Origin: Roseiarcus sp963772555
GTDB lineage: Bacteria > Pseudomonadota > Alphaproteobacteria > Rhizobiales > Beijerinckiaceae
Assembly: GCA_963772555.1 (NCBI GenBank)
Contig: CAVYXQ010000003.1
Span: forward strand, 1-64,000
Reading direction: 5' to 3'
Length of the DNA: 64,000 nt
Every line of letters begins with the position of its first letter. Position 1 is the stretch's first letter. The notes below the pieces were generated by a model. The model searched no databases. It was not told the DNA's origin and was given only the letters and a program-made list of their open reading frames with translations. Position numbers and translations under genes: made by a program. Below are positions 7,347 to 15,546 of this stretch, in pieces.

Positions 7347-8858
7347 TTAAACGCCGATGGCCTCGGTCAGTATGGTTTCGTGCGAAGCGTCTTTGTGCCC
7401 GTGGCTGGCTGCGATTCCGCCACCCCGGAAGACGTGCAGCGTGTCGGCGAGCTCATAGACCTCCGGGAGATAGGACGAGATCATGATGATGCCGGCCCCC
7501 TTCTGGAGCAGAGAGCCGAGCAGCCGATAGATTTCCGCCTTCGTGCCAACGTCGACGCCGACTGTCGGCTCGTCGAAAATGAAAAGCTTGGCGCCGTGAT
7601 TGAGCCACTTGCCGATCACGACTTTTTGCTGATTGCCGCCGGAGAGACTGGTGACCGGGGCGGCGCGGGAAGACGCCTTGATCTGGACGATGCGAATCTG
7701 CTCGTCCGCCGCCGCGGATTCGCGCCCCCGGTTGATCAGCGGGCCCAGGCTCAGCCTCTTGAAGATCGGCAGGTTGAGGTTGAGGCCGACGCCGAGATTG
7801 AGACAGAGGCCCTGGTCTCTCCGGCTTTCGGGGGCGAGCGCGATGCCGAGATTCATCGCCTGCCGTTCGCTGCGAATCGAGACGTCGCGCCCTTGCCACG
7901 AGATCCGCCCACTGGCGGCGGGCTGGCGGCCGAAAACGCTCTGGACGAACTCGCTTCGTCCGGCGCCAATAAGACCATAGAGGCCGACGATCTCGCCTTC
8001 GCGCACAGTGATCGAAACGTCGCGAAATCCGTTGCCGGAGAGCCTGTCGGTCTTGAGGATCGTCGCGCCGATCGGGACCATGTCTTTGTGGTAGATCTGA
8101 TCGATGGTCCGGTTGATCATCAGCGCGATGAGGTCGGCTTCGTTGGTTTCGCCGATGCGGCGGGTGCCAACGAGCGAGCCGTCGCGCAGGATCGAGACCC
8201 GGTCGCAGAGTTCGAACACCTCTTCAAGGCGGTGGCTGATGTAGACGATCGTCACCCCGTTGGCCTTCAGCCGACGGATCAGCTTGAACAGGGCAGCCGT
8301 TTCCTGGCGGGTGAGATAGGCGGTCGGCTCGTCGAAGATGAGGAATTTCGCGCCGCGCCGTTCGGCGCGCGCGGTCGCCACGAGTTGCTGTTGGCCGATC
8401 GTCAGCGAGGAGAGGAGCACGCCGGCCGGCAAGGCGAAGCCGAGGTCGTCGAGAAGCTTCTGCGCGTCGCGAACCATTCGACCATGCGCAAGGAAGCCGC
8501 CGCGCATCTCTTCGTCGCCGAGAAAGATATTGGCTGCGACCGTGAGGTGCGGGCAGAGCAATACTTCCTGGTGAACCGCGTTGATGCCGAGGTGGATCGC
8601 CTCGTGCGGCGTCGCCAGCGCGACCGGAGCGCCGCGCCAGAACACTTCGCCCGACGAGCGCGGATAGACGCCGGTCAGGAGCTTGATCAGCGTCGACTTG
8701 CCGGCGCCGTTCTCGCCGACGATCGCGTGAATCTCGCCCTGTTCGAAGGTCAGATCGACGGCTTTCAGCGCATGGGTCGGGCCAAAGCGTTTGTCGAGCT
8801 TCTGCAAGACGACGAGCGGCGCGCTATCCGTCCGGGCGGCGGTCTCAATCGAAGTCAT
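7347..8858 (-). CDS. Sugar ABC transporter ATPase, system A (RbsA/MglA-like)
   Basis: A 503-residue protein with two ABC domains in tandem, normal for CUT2 importers. The first has Walker A GENGAGKSTLIKLLTG, a divergent signature LTIGQQQ and Walker B FLIFDEPTAYL. The second has a degenerate P-loop (GLIGAGRSEFVQSVFG) but canonical signature LSGGNQQK and FIFDEPTVGVDVG. Only the first site is likely to hydrolyse ATP strongly, as is usual in this family. It powers uptake through the permease at 6315-7325. Confidence 0.93.
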   Translation of the reverse strand: MTSIETAARTDSAPLVVLQKLDKRFGPTHALKAVDLTFEQGEIHAIVGENGAGKSTLIKLLTGVYPRSSGEVFWRGAPVALATPHEAIHLGINAVHQEVLLCPHLTVAANIFLGDEEMRGGFLAHGRMVRDAQKLLDDLGFALPAGVLLSSLTIGQQQLVATARAERRGAKFLIFDEPTAYLTRQETAALFKLIRRLKANGVTIVYISHRLEEVFELCDRVSILRDGSLVGTRRIGETNEADLIALMINRTIDQIYHKDMVPIGATILKTDRLSGNGFRDVSITVREGEIVGLYGLIGAGRSEFVQSVFGRQPAASGRISWQGRDVSIRSERQAMNLGIALAPESRRDQGLCLNLGVGLNLNLPIFKRLSLGPLINRGRESAAADEQIRIVQIKASSRAAPVTSLSGGNQQKVVIGKWLNHGAKLFIFDEPTVGVDVGTKAEIYRLLGSLLQKGAGIIMISSYLPEVYELADTLHVFRGGGIAASHGHKDASHETILTEAIGV

Positions 8859-8969
8859 GGGGCGTCGTGCTCTGCGTGATGGGTTCTTCTCGCCCAGGCG
8901 GGATCATCGACCCCATGCCGACATTTCGCAAGTCGCCGCTTCGCTGGGAGAATATGGCGGAGATCGAGG

Positions 8970-8999
8970 GGCGCGCCGACGCCAAAGCGCCGGCGCGCC
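8970..8999 (-). promoter_or_regulatory. GC-rich hairpin between binding-protein and ATPase genes
   Basis: Nine-base arms ggcgcgccg (8970-8978) and cggcgcgcc (8991-8999) form a perfect stem with a 12-base loop. It lies just after the binding-protein stop in the 156-base gap. Such hairpins often protect the binding-protein message and lower readthrough into the ATPase and permease; that role is inferred. Confidence 0.5.
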
Positions 9000-9014
9000 G
9001 GAGTGATGGTTACT

Positions 9015-9974
9015 TCACTTCGGCGGATAGAGCAGCGCATGCTCCTTTGGCTGGTCCATGTTGGCCTTGGTGACGAGATTCGCGCCGGTGTCGACGTTCG
9101 CCGGCACCTTCTCGCCCTTCGACGCGGCCAGCGCGGTCTTCACGCCGTCATAGCCCATCCGATAGGGATCTTGCAGTAGCAACGCGGTGATCGTGCCGTC
9201 TTTGAGATACCCGATGAGCTTGTCGTCGGCATCGAAGCAGACAAGCTTGATCTGGTCGCCTTTCTTGTTCTCCGCGACCGCCTGACTCGCGCCCTGACAC
9301 TGGATGAGATTGTCGGCGAACACGCCGCGCAGGTTTGGGTTCGCGGTGATGAGGTCGGTCATGATGTTGAGGCCGGTCGTGGCGTTGCCGTCCGAGATCT
9401 TGTGTGCGACCAGCTTCAGGCCGGGATATTTCTCGGACAGCTCTTCTTGGAATCCTTTGTCGCGAGCTTGCAGGGAGCCAACGCCGGGCAGATGCGTGAT
9501 GAGCGCGACCTCGCCCTCGTCCTTGCCGTATTTCGCTTTGATCGCCTCCGCCATCCCGTCGGCCGCTTTGCGTCCGCCAACCTCGTTGTCCGTGGTCAGG
9601 AACGAGGTGAAGGCCTTGGAGTCCGCTGCGGAATCGATGCCGATGATTGGCACTTTCTTGGCGGCCTCGTCGACCGGCTTGCCGAGCGCCTTGAACTGAG
9701 TCGGCGCGATGACGACCGCGGCGGGCTTTTCGGCGACCGCGTTCTCGAGGATCGTAATTTCGCCGTTGATGTCAGACTCGGACTGGGCGCCGAGCTCGGG
9801 CACTTTGACGCCGAGATCCTTGGCGGCCTGGCGGGCGCCGGCGAACACGATCTGCCAGTAGGCCGATGTGGTGTCCTTGACGATGACAGGAATGGTCGGT
9901 TGGTCGGCTGCGTAGCTCGGCGCGCTAGCGGCGGCAAGCGCCGTGAGAGCGGTGGCGATGACAAGCCTATTCAT
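9015..9974 (-). CDS. Periplasmic sugar-binding protein, system A (RbsB-like)
   Basis: A 319-residue exported protein. The signal peptide MNRLVIATALTALAAASAPSYA is cleaved before ADQPTIPV. The mature part is a periplasmic-binding-protein type 1 fold with the usual landmarks (VIVKDTTSAYWQIVFAGARQ, IIGIDSAADS, FLTTDNEVGGR, VCFDADDK, LLLQDPYRMGYDGV). It captures a sugar and delivers it to the permease. The start is supported by a strong Shine-Dalgarno (aaaggagga). The linked dehydrogenases suggest the ligand is a sugar acid or polyol rather than ribose, but that is inference. Confidence 0.92.
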   Translation of the reverse strand: MNRLVIATALTALAAASAPSYAADQPTIPVIVKDTTSAYWQIVFAGARQAAKDLGVKVPELGAQSESDINGEITILENAVAEKPAAVVIAPTQFKALGKPVDEAAKKVPIIGIDSAADSKAFTSFLTTDNEVGGRKAADGMAEAIKAKYGKDEGEVALITHLPGVGSLQARDKGFQEELSEKYPGLKLVAHKISDGNATTGLNIMTDLITANPNLRGVFADNLIQCQGASQAVAENKKGDQIKLVCFDADDKLIGYLKDGTITALLLQDPYRMGYDGVKTALAASKGEKVPANVDTGANLVTKANMDQPKEHALLYPPK

Positions 9975-10062
9975 GCTTTTTCCTCCTTTGGTGAGAGCCC
10001 TCGCGGCTCTCGTCTGCGTCCGATTCCGGTAAAGACCGGATCGTGCTTCGTGGGATGACTCG

Positions 10063-11193
10063 TCATCCGGCAGGGGTCGAAACGGCTCCTTCGTTCGAGG
10101 CCAGCGCTGCCCTAAGGCGCGGCTGGCTCAGGCGACAGCGGCCGGCTTCAGAAAGCCCGATCAGGCCGCCGAAACGCCGTCTTTTCTTGGCTTCGTGGTT
10201 GGTGAAGATTTCGGCCAGGCGGTGATCGAGAAACGGATTGCGGAACCGGTCGATGACGGCGTCGCGGTAGGCGCGCGCCTCTTCCTCCATTCCAATCGAC
10301 GCGAATACGGGCAGCACTTCCTTTTCGTAGAGATCGTCCAACTCGCCTCGCATGGCCGGGTCGGCCATCGCCTCGCGCATTGTCATTGCCGGAGCGCGGT
10401 TAAGCCGGCGCCAGAGTTCGGCGAGATAGGTGTGGCCGAGGTTGAGAATGAAGAGCTTCAGACGCTCGTAGCGCTTGAGATCGCTCGTCACCACGATATT
10501 GGCGTGGCGGCAGGGAATCTCGAGGCCCGACCGGTCTTCGATCGCCCATAGCGCATAGGGCTCCGCCACCGCGCCCAAGGGCTCGAGCGGCTGCGAGACG
10601 ATGCGGTCGACGAGCGAGTTGACCCAGACGCAGTCTTCGGCGATCCAGCGCCGCGCCGACGGCGCAACGCACCATCCGTCGAGGACCCGGAGCACTGTCG
10701 CGCGCAATGTCTTGCCGTTGTCGGGAGTGAGTTCGCAGGGAAAGAGCGTGATCGGCGGCGCGCCGGCGCGGTAGCGGGCCAGGAGCAGCTTCGCCAGCTT
10801 GGCGGGAAAGGAACGCGGCGTCTCGCCCTCCGGCGTGTCCGAGGCGAAAGTTTCATAACCGCGGTCCGCGGTGTTCGAGACCATGCACCGCGCCTCGTTG
10901 AAGAGGCGCTCGACCTCCGCCCATTGCTCGTTCGCATCGAGCCCGCCGCCGACGCTCGTGACCTCGACCTCCGTGTCGACGACGGCGCCGCCGGCGATCC
11001 CCTTGATCTGGACGACATACGGCGCGCCCGCGGCGAAAGCGGCGATGCGCCTGCGGCTTTCCGGGTTCGATGTCGTCTGCACTGCGACGATGCGTCCCAT
11101 TGCGCGGCCTTGCGCCAGAGCTTCGCTGACGAACAGATCCACATGCGCTTGCAGGAAACGACTTGTGCCGAATTGCATGATCGGGAACGTCAT
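10063..11193 (-). CDS. Mannitol-dehydrogenase-family oxidoreductase (tagaturonate/fructuronate reductase-like)
   Basis: A 376-residue NAD-dependent polyol/uronate dehydrogenase. The N-terminal FGTSRFLQAHVDLFVSEA region is the family's nucleotide-binding entry. The C-terminal domain has KLFILNLGHTYLAEL and FRNPFLDHRLAEIFTNHEAKKRRR, matching the conserved NPF-L-H-L-K pattern of long-chain mannitol dehydrogenases and UxaB/UxuB-type reductases. It would interconvert a keto-uronate and an aldonate. It is followed six bases upstream in the operon by a zinc dehydrogenase, a pairing seen in L-galactonate/L-gulonate breakdown, where one enzyme oxidises the aldonate and the other reduces the keto-acid. 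The exact substrate is inferred only. Confidence 0.82.
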   Translation of the reverse strand: MTFPIMQFGTSRFLQAHVDLFVSEALAQGRAMGRIVAVQTTSNPESRRRIAAFAAGAPYVVQIKGIAGGAVVDTEVEVTSVGGGLDANEQWAEVERLFNEARCMVSNTADRGYETFASDTPEGETPRSFPAKLAKLLLARYRAGAPPITLFPCELTPDNGKTLRATVLRVLDGWCVAPSARRWIAEDCVWVNSLVDRIVSQPLEPLGAVAEPYALWAIEDRSGLEIPCRHANIVVTSDLKRYERLKLFILNLGHTYLAELWRRLNRAPAMTMREAMADPAMRGELDDLYEKEVLPVFASIGMEEEARAYRDAVIDRFRNPFLDHRLAEIFTNHEAKKRRRFGGLIGLSEAGRCRLSQPRLRAALASNEGAVSTPAG

Positions 11194-11198
11194 GGCGG

Positions 11199-12209
11199 CT
11201 AAATCTCGATCAGCGCTTTGATCACGCCGGTCTCCGGCCTGATCCAGTCGGGGAAGCGTGCGGGGAACTCTTCGAGCGAAGCCCGATGCGTGGCAAGCGC
11301 GTCGGTCGGAACGAGCCCATCGCGCATGGCGCGAAAGACTTCGACAAAGTCCTGCCGCGTCGCGTTGCGGCTGCCGAGCAGCGAGATTTCGCGCGCATGA
11401 AACTTCGGGTCGGAAAAGGAGATGGTGTCGCGGACGACGCTGACCAGCACATAGGTCCCGCCGTGCGCGACATAGTCGAACCCGGCGGCCATGGCGCCGG
11501 CTTGCCCGGTGGCGTCGATGACGACGTCGAAAAGGTCGCCGCCCGTGAGCTTTGACAAGGCTTCCAGCGCGCCGCCGCCCGCCACGACGGTGTCATCGAC
11601 CTTGAGAATGTCACGACAGAAGTCGAGGCGGTCCTGCCTCACATCCAACGCGGTCACCGATCCGTCGCGGAGCTTGGCGAAGATCATGCATCCGGCGCCG
11701 ATTGGACCCGCCCCGACAACGAGGATGCGATCGCCTTTCTGCGGGTTGGCCCGGCGCACTGCATGGGCGCCGATCGCAAGGAACTCGACCATCGCCGCCT
11801 GGTCGAGCGTCACGCCGTCGGCCGCGGCCACATTGCCCTCCGGCACGCAGACATAGTCGGCCATCCCGCCATCGATATGAACGCCGAGGACGGCGATGCG
11901 CTGACAGCAATTGGTCTTGCCGCGCCGGCAGGCGACGCAGACGCCGCAGGACAAGTATGGGATGACGAAGACCTTCTGGCCCACCGGGATCGTGCAGCCC
12001 GGCCCCGTCTCCTCCACTTCACCCGACAGTTCGTGTCCGATCACGCGCGGATATTCGAGGAAGGGATGCGAACCTTCGTAGATATGCAGGTCCGTGCCGC
12101 ACACTCCGGCGCGCCGGATGCGCACGAGCGCCTCGCCCGGCCCCGGCGTAGGGCGGGAGCGCTCGACCACAGCCAGCTCCCCCGGCCTGACGCACAACAA
12201 TGCCCGCAA
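11199..12209 (-). CDS. Zinc-dependent medium-chain dehydrogenase (sugar-acid/polyol type)
   Basis: A 336-residue medium-chain dehydrogenase. The catalytic-zinc region is CGTDLHIYEGSHPF and the GHE motif is VIGHELSGEVEE. A structural-zinc loop carries four cysteines (CGVCVACRRGKTNCC), and the NAD site is VVGAGPIGAGC. It resembles L-idonate, sorbitol and L-galactonate 5-dehydrogenases. It is the first gene of operon A, and its start faces a GntR-type regulator across 123 bases. With the reductase that follows it could convert an aldonate to a keto-acid and on to an epimeric aldonate for lyase cleavage; no dehydratase is in view. Confidence 0.87.
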   Translation of the reverse strand: MRALLCVRPGELAVVERSRPTPGPGEALVRIRRAGVCGTDLHIYEGSHPFLEYPRVIGHELSGEVEETGPGCTIPVGQKVFVIPYLSCGVCVACRRGKTNCCQRIAVLGVHIDGGMADYVCVPEGNVAAADGVTLDQAAMVEFLAIGAHAVRRANPQKGDRILVVGAGPIGAGCMIFAKLRDGSVTALDVRQDRLDFCRDILKVDDTVVAGGGALEALSKLTGGDLFDVVIDATGQAGAMAAGFDYVAHGGTYVLVSVVRDTISFSDPKFHAREISLLGSRNATRQDFVEVFRAMRDGLVPTDALATHRASLEEFPARFPDWIRPETGVIKALIEI

Positions 12210-12251
12210 CCTCGCCCCTCCCGAACCCAGTGCTGTTCGTTATGGATAAAA

Positions 12252-12279
12252 AACCTCTTGCGCCGCGGGTCAAGTTGTT
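12252..12279. promoter_or_regulatory. Candidate operator for the divergent GntR-type regulator
   Basis: An interrupted inverted repeat AACctCTTG-N10-CAAGttGTT lies in the middle of the 123-base region between operon A and its regulator gene. Seven of nine arm positions match. The location fits joint control of both directions; binding is inferred. Confidence 0.4.
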
Positions 12280-12332
12280 TTTTTAGTGGTGTCCCTGCGC
12301 CGAAAAAGACAGGCGGAGACTGAAGGTCGCGG

Positions 12333-13232
12333 ATGAAGCCCAACACCGTCTTCAAGCGAACCTACAACCGGGGGCTCTCCCGCTTGCGGGAATTCGCCGT
12401 TGCGTCCGACATCGGTTCGGAGCCGGCGTGGTCGGAAGCGCTCGGGGTCAGCCGCACGACCGTCCGGGCGATGCTGTCGGCGCTCGCCGACGGCGGACTG
12501 ATCGCCTACGAAGGGCGGCGGAAGTCGCTGATCCGCCACCCGGTCGCGGCCGATTTCTATCCCGAGGTGGAGACGGAGCAGGTCGGCGCGATCGTCGAAA
12601 AGCGGTTCATGAAATGGATCCTGCTCGGCGACTGCAAGCCGGGAGAACAAATCAACGCCCTCGAGCTCTCGCGCCAGTTCGGCGTGTCGCCCTCCGCCGT
12701 CAGGGACTACCTCAACCGTTTTCCCCGCTACGGCCTGCTCGAACGGCGGCCGAGCGGCAGCTGGGTCTTCAAGGGTTTCACCGAGGACTTCGCCGAAGAG
12801 CTGTGCGAGGTGCGGACGATGTTCGAATTGCGTTCGGCGCAGCGCTTCATCTCGCTTGACGACGATGAGCCCGCGTGGGCCGACCTCGAGCGCATCAGGC
12901 GCGAGCACCTTGCTCTCCTCGAGGAAGCCGAGACCCGGTTCACCGATTTCTCCGAACTCGACGAACGCTTTCACCGCCGCATCAACGATGCGTCGCGCAA
13001 TCGCTTCATCGTCGGCTTTTATGACGTGATCTCAATGATCTTCCATTACCATTACCAGTGGAACAAGCAGAACGAGAGAGAGCGGAATATTGTCGCGATG
13101 CATGAGCACCTCGCCTACATCGACGCCTTGCAAAGCCGTGACGGCTCGGCCGTTGCGGAACGCTGCAACGCTCACATGGCGACGGCGCGCCTCACGCTGA
13201 TGGCCTCGATCCGGCAGTTTGCCGACGCGTAG
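12333..13232 (+). CDS. GntR/FCD-family transcriptional regulator with two winged-helix domains
   Basis: At 299 residues it is about 60-70 longer than a usual FadR-type regulator. Residues about 15-70 form one winged helix (SEALGVSRTTVRAMLSALAD, then wing LIAYEGRRKS). Residues about 90-145 form a second, the normal GntR domain (LGDCKPGEQINALELSRQFG, SPSAVRDYLNRF). The C-terminal FCD ligand domain follows, with ELCEVRTMFELRSA, FTDFSELDERFHRRIND and H-rich metal/ligand positions (MHEHLAYIDAL, CNAHMATAR). It probably represses operon A until its sugar-acid ligand binds. It is transcribed divergently from that operon. Confidence 0.87.
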   Translation: MKPNTVFKRTYNRGLSRLREFAVASDIGSEPAWSEALGVSRTTVRAMLSALADGGLIAYEGRRKSLIRHPVAADFYPEVETEQVGAIVEKRFMKWILLGDCKPGEQINALELSRQFGVSPSAVRDYLNRFPRYGLLERRPSGSWVFKGFTEDFAEELCEVRTMFELRSAQRFISLDDDEPAWADLERIRREHLALLEEAETRFTDFSELDERFHRRINDASRNRFIVGFYDVISMIFHYHYQWNKQNERERNIVAMHEHLAYIDALQSRDGSAVAERCNAHMATARLTLMASIRQFADA

Positions 13233-13266
13233 GGAGGCGCCCAGGTTGCGGCCGGGCGGCTGAGAG

Positions 13267-13295
13267 TTGATTTCCTTGCCCGTCTCTGGTTTATA
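13267..13295 (+). promoter_or_regulatory. Sigma-70-type promoter upstream of leuA
   Basis: TTGATT (13267-13272) and TTTATA (13290-13295) are spaced by exactly 17 bases. Transcription would start at about 13301-13303, which is the ATG of the small leader frame. Confidence 0.6.
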
Positions 13296-13301
13296 CGGGG
13301 C

Positions 13302-13349
13302 ATGCGAAGGCAGTCGACGAACCTGCACCTTAGTCGCCCGGCGCTCTGA
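13302..13349 (+). CDS. Candidate leucine leader peptide (leaderless)
   Basis: A 15-codon frame reads MRRQSTNLHLSRPAL and stops at 13347-13349. It contains three leucine codons in its last nine residues. No ribosome binding site precedes it, and the predicted transcription start coincides with its ATG, as for the leaderless trpL peptide known in Sinorhizobium. Its stop codon lies inside a strong hairpin. Together this suggests ribosome-mediated attenuation of leuA by leucyl-tRNA supply. The frame is tiny, so chance cannot be excluded. Confidence 0.5.
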   Translation: MRRQSTNLHLSRPAL

Positions 13350-13358
13350 AGCGCCGGG
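13337..13358 (+). promoter_or_regulatory. Hairpin at the end of the leu leader frame
   Basis: Arms cccggcgct (13337-13345) and agcgccggg (13350-13358) pair perfectly over nine bases around a four-base loop that includes the leader stop codon. No T-run follows, so it is more likely a pause or competing structure than a simple terminator. A second hairpin, ctgca-tttcg-tgcag, lies at 13404-13418. Confidence 0.55.
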
Positions 13359-13447
13359 ACGCATAGTTTCGCTTCCGATTTCCCACCCAACGGGCTAGGC
13401 CGACTGCATTTCGTGCAGGGCCGCCGCCACAGTCTCCAGGGTTCGTC

Positions 13448-15130
13448 ATGACAGCCATGCCCATTTCCAAATATCGCGCCTACCAGCCGGTCGCGCTCGC
13501 GGACCGGCAATGGCCCTCGCGCGTCATCGACAAGGCGCCGGCCTGGTGCTCGGTCGATCTTCGCGACGGCAACCAGGCGCTGATCGAGCCCATGGGGGTC
13601 GAGCGCAAGAACCGGATGTTCCGGCTGCTCGTCGACCTCGGCTTCAGGGAGATCGAGGTCGCCTTTCCGTCCGCCTCGCAGACCGACTTCGATTTCGTCC
13701 GCTCGATCATCGAGAGCGGGGCTATCCCCGACGGCGTCGCCATCCAGGTTCTGACCCAGTGCCGGCCGGAACTGATCGAACGCACCTTCGAGGCGGTCAA
13801 AGGGGCGAAGAAGGTCATTCTCCACTTCTACAATTCGACCTCGAGCCTGCAGCGCGAAGTCGTCTTTCGCACCGACCGGAAGGGGGTGACCGAAATCGCG
13901 GTCGCGGCGGCGAAGCAGGTGAAGTCGCTCGCCGAGGCGTCCCCGGGCACGGATTTCGCCTTCGAATATTCCCCCGAGAGCTTCACCGGCACCGAGCTCG
14001 ATTTCGCCCTCGAGATCTGCGAGGCGGTCAAGGAGGTCATCCAGCCGACGCCGGAACGGCGGCTCATCCTAAACCTGCCGGCGACCGTCGAAATGGCGAC
14101 GCCGAACACCTACGCCGACCAGTTCGAATGGTTCGGCCGGCGCATCTCCGACCGCGCGAGCGTCATCCTCTCCGTCCACCCGCACAACGACCGCGGCACC
14201 GCGGTGGCGGCGGCGGAGCTCGCGCTGATGGCTGGCGCCGAGCGGGTCGAGGGGACGCTCTTCGGCAATGGCGAGCGCACCGGCAACGTCGACATCATCA
14301 CGATGGCCCTGAACCTCTTCACCCAGGGGGTCGATCCGGGGCTCGACCTGCACGACGTCAACGCGGTCAAGGACATCGTCGAGCACTGCAACCAGCTGCC
14401 GGTGCACCAGCGCCACCCTTACGTCGGCGAGCTCGTCTACACCGCCTTTTCCGGCTCGCACCAGGACGCGATCAAGAAGGGCTTCGAGGCCCAGGCCAAG
14501 CGCAACGATCCCCTGTTCCAGGTGCCCTACCTGCCGATCGACCCGAAGGACCTCGGCCGTGACTATGAGGCGGTCATCCGCATCAACAGCCAGTCCGGCA
14601 AGGGCGGCATGGCCTATATCCTGCGCGCCGATTACGGGCTCGACCTGCCCCGCAGCCTGCAGGTCGAGTTCTCCCGGATCGCCCAGGAGCGCATGGATTC
14701 CGACGGCAAAGAGCTGACGTCGCCCGAGCTCTGGGCGCTCTTCCGCAAGGCCTATCTGCTCGACGATGCGCCGATGACGCTGATCAAGCACCAGACCCTG
14801 CCGACGAGCCCCGACAATCGCGAGCTCGTCGCGACCCTCAAGAAGGCCGACGGCGCCACGTTCACGATCGAGGGCGAAGGCAACGGTCCGGTCGACGCCT
14901 TCGTCGAGGCGCTGAAGACAGCCTTCGCCGTCGATTTCGCCTTCATCGACTATCACGAGCACGCGGTTGGCCGCGGCGCCAACGCGACGGCGGCGAGCTA
15001 CGTCGAGATCCAGGACACGGAGGGCCGCGTCCTGCACGGCGTCGGCATCGACCCCAGCATCGTGACGGCGTCGCTGAAGGCGACGCTGAGCGCCGTGCTC
15101 CGGCTCATGCGGCGGGAGGGCAGGGCGTAG
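13448..15130 (+). CDS. leuA: 2-isopropylmalate synthase
   Basis: A 560-residue enzyme of the LeuA type 2 class (long, with an APAWCSVDLRDGNQAL start, as in Corynebacterium and many alphaproteobacteria). It condenses acetyl-CoA with 2-oxoisovalerate, the first committed step of leucine synthesis. The metal-binding aspartate is in DLRDGNQ and the two metal histidines in SVHPHNDRGT. VEGTLFGNGERTGNVD is the family signature, and a regulatory LeuA dimer domain fills the C-terminus (from about residue 440, ending GIDPSIVTASLKATLSAV), where leucine inhibits. It is a single-gene unit. Control probably combines feedback with the leader described upstream. Confidence 0.96.
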   Translation: MTAMPISKYRAYQPVALADRQWPSRVIDKAPAWCSVDLRDGNQALIEPMGVERKNRMFRLLVDLGFREIEVAFPSASQTDFDFVRSIIESGAIPDGVAIQVLTQCRPELIERTFEAVKGAKKVILHFYNSTSSLQREVVFRTDRKGVTEIAVAAAKQVKSLAEASPGTDFAFEYSPESFTGTELDFALEICEAVKEVIQPTPERRLILNLPATVEMATPNTYADQFEWFGRRISDRASVILSVHPHNDRGTAVAAAELALMAGAERVEGTLFGNGERTGNVDIITMALNLFTQGVDPGLDLHDVNAVKDIVEHCNQLPVHQRHPYVGELVYTAFSGSHQDAIKKGFEAQAKRNDPLFQVPYLPIDPKDLGRDYEAVIRINSQSGKGGMAYILRADYGLDLPRSLQVEFSRIAQERMDSDGKELTSPELWALFRKAYLLDDAPMTLIKHQTLPTSPDNRELVATLKKADGATFTIEGEGNGPVDAFVEALKTAFAVDFAFIDYHEHAVGRGANATAASYVEIQDTEGRVLHGVGIDPSIVTASLKATLSAVLRLMRREGRA

Positions 15131-15546
15131 CTATCCCGGGCGCCGGGTATGGGTCATGTGTCACTTGGGATCGACTCTCGACGGAGCGACAGGGTTGTCC
15201 TTCGGCTTGGACTTTCTTGGAATCTTCGGGATATTCGCCGGTTTCTCCTCGGTTACCCCCTTCGTCCTGTTTGGATTCTCTGGATTCCTTCGTCAGAAAT
15301 AAGCCATATCAATGGGTTGCGAGCAAGTCTCTGGCAGAAAAACATACTGGCCCGTCGCCCGATTGAGCGATCTCAATGGGTTGAATTGCGCGCGGCGCCC
15401 AACCCAAGAGATGGCGGTGACGGAAGCGTCTTGAGCTCATAGCGGGAATGTAGACGATGTTCTGATTTTCTGCAAGCGATTGTCGCAGGCAGGGAAAAGG
15501 TCGGCCCGCGCGGGTCGCGCCGGTCGATCCCGATAGAAGTATCGTC
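15131..15546. other. Gene-free stretch with short direct repeats
   Basis: I see no convincing gene. The 11-mer tcaatgggttg occurs at 15310-15320 and again at 15374-15384, and gggttg is mirrored by caaccc about 16 bases after the second copy. Such spacing could be an old integration or repeat site; evidence is thin. Confidence 0.4.

Noticed and set aside
6714..8879. 721-codon plus-strand frame opposite the system A transporter genes
   Set aside because: It is antisense to two clear ABC transporter genes, and its composition (rich in Arg, Asp, Glu, Gly) is typical of shadow frames in GC-rich DNA.
15149..15442. 97-codon frame after leuA
   Set aside because: No ribosome binding site, no recognisable motif and irregular codon use.
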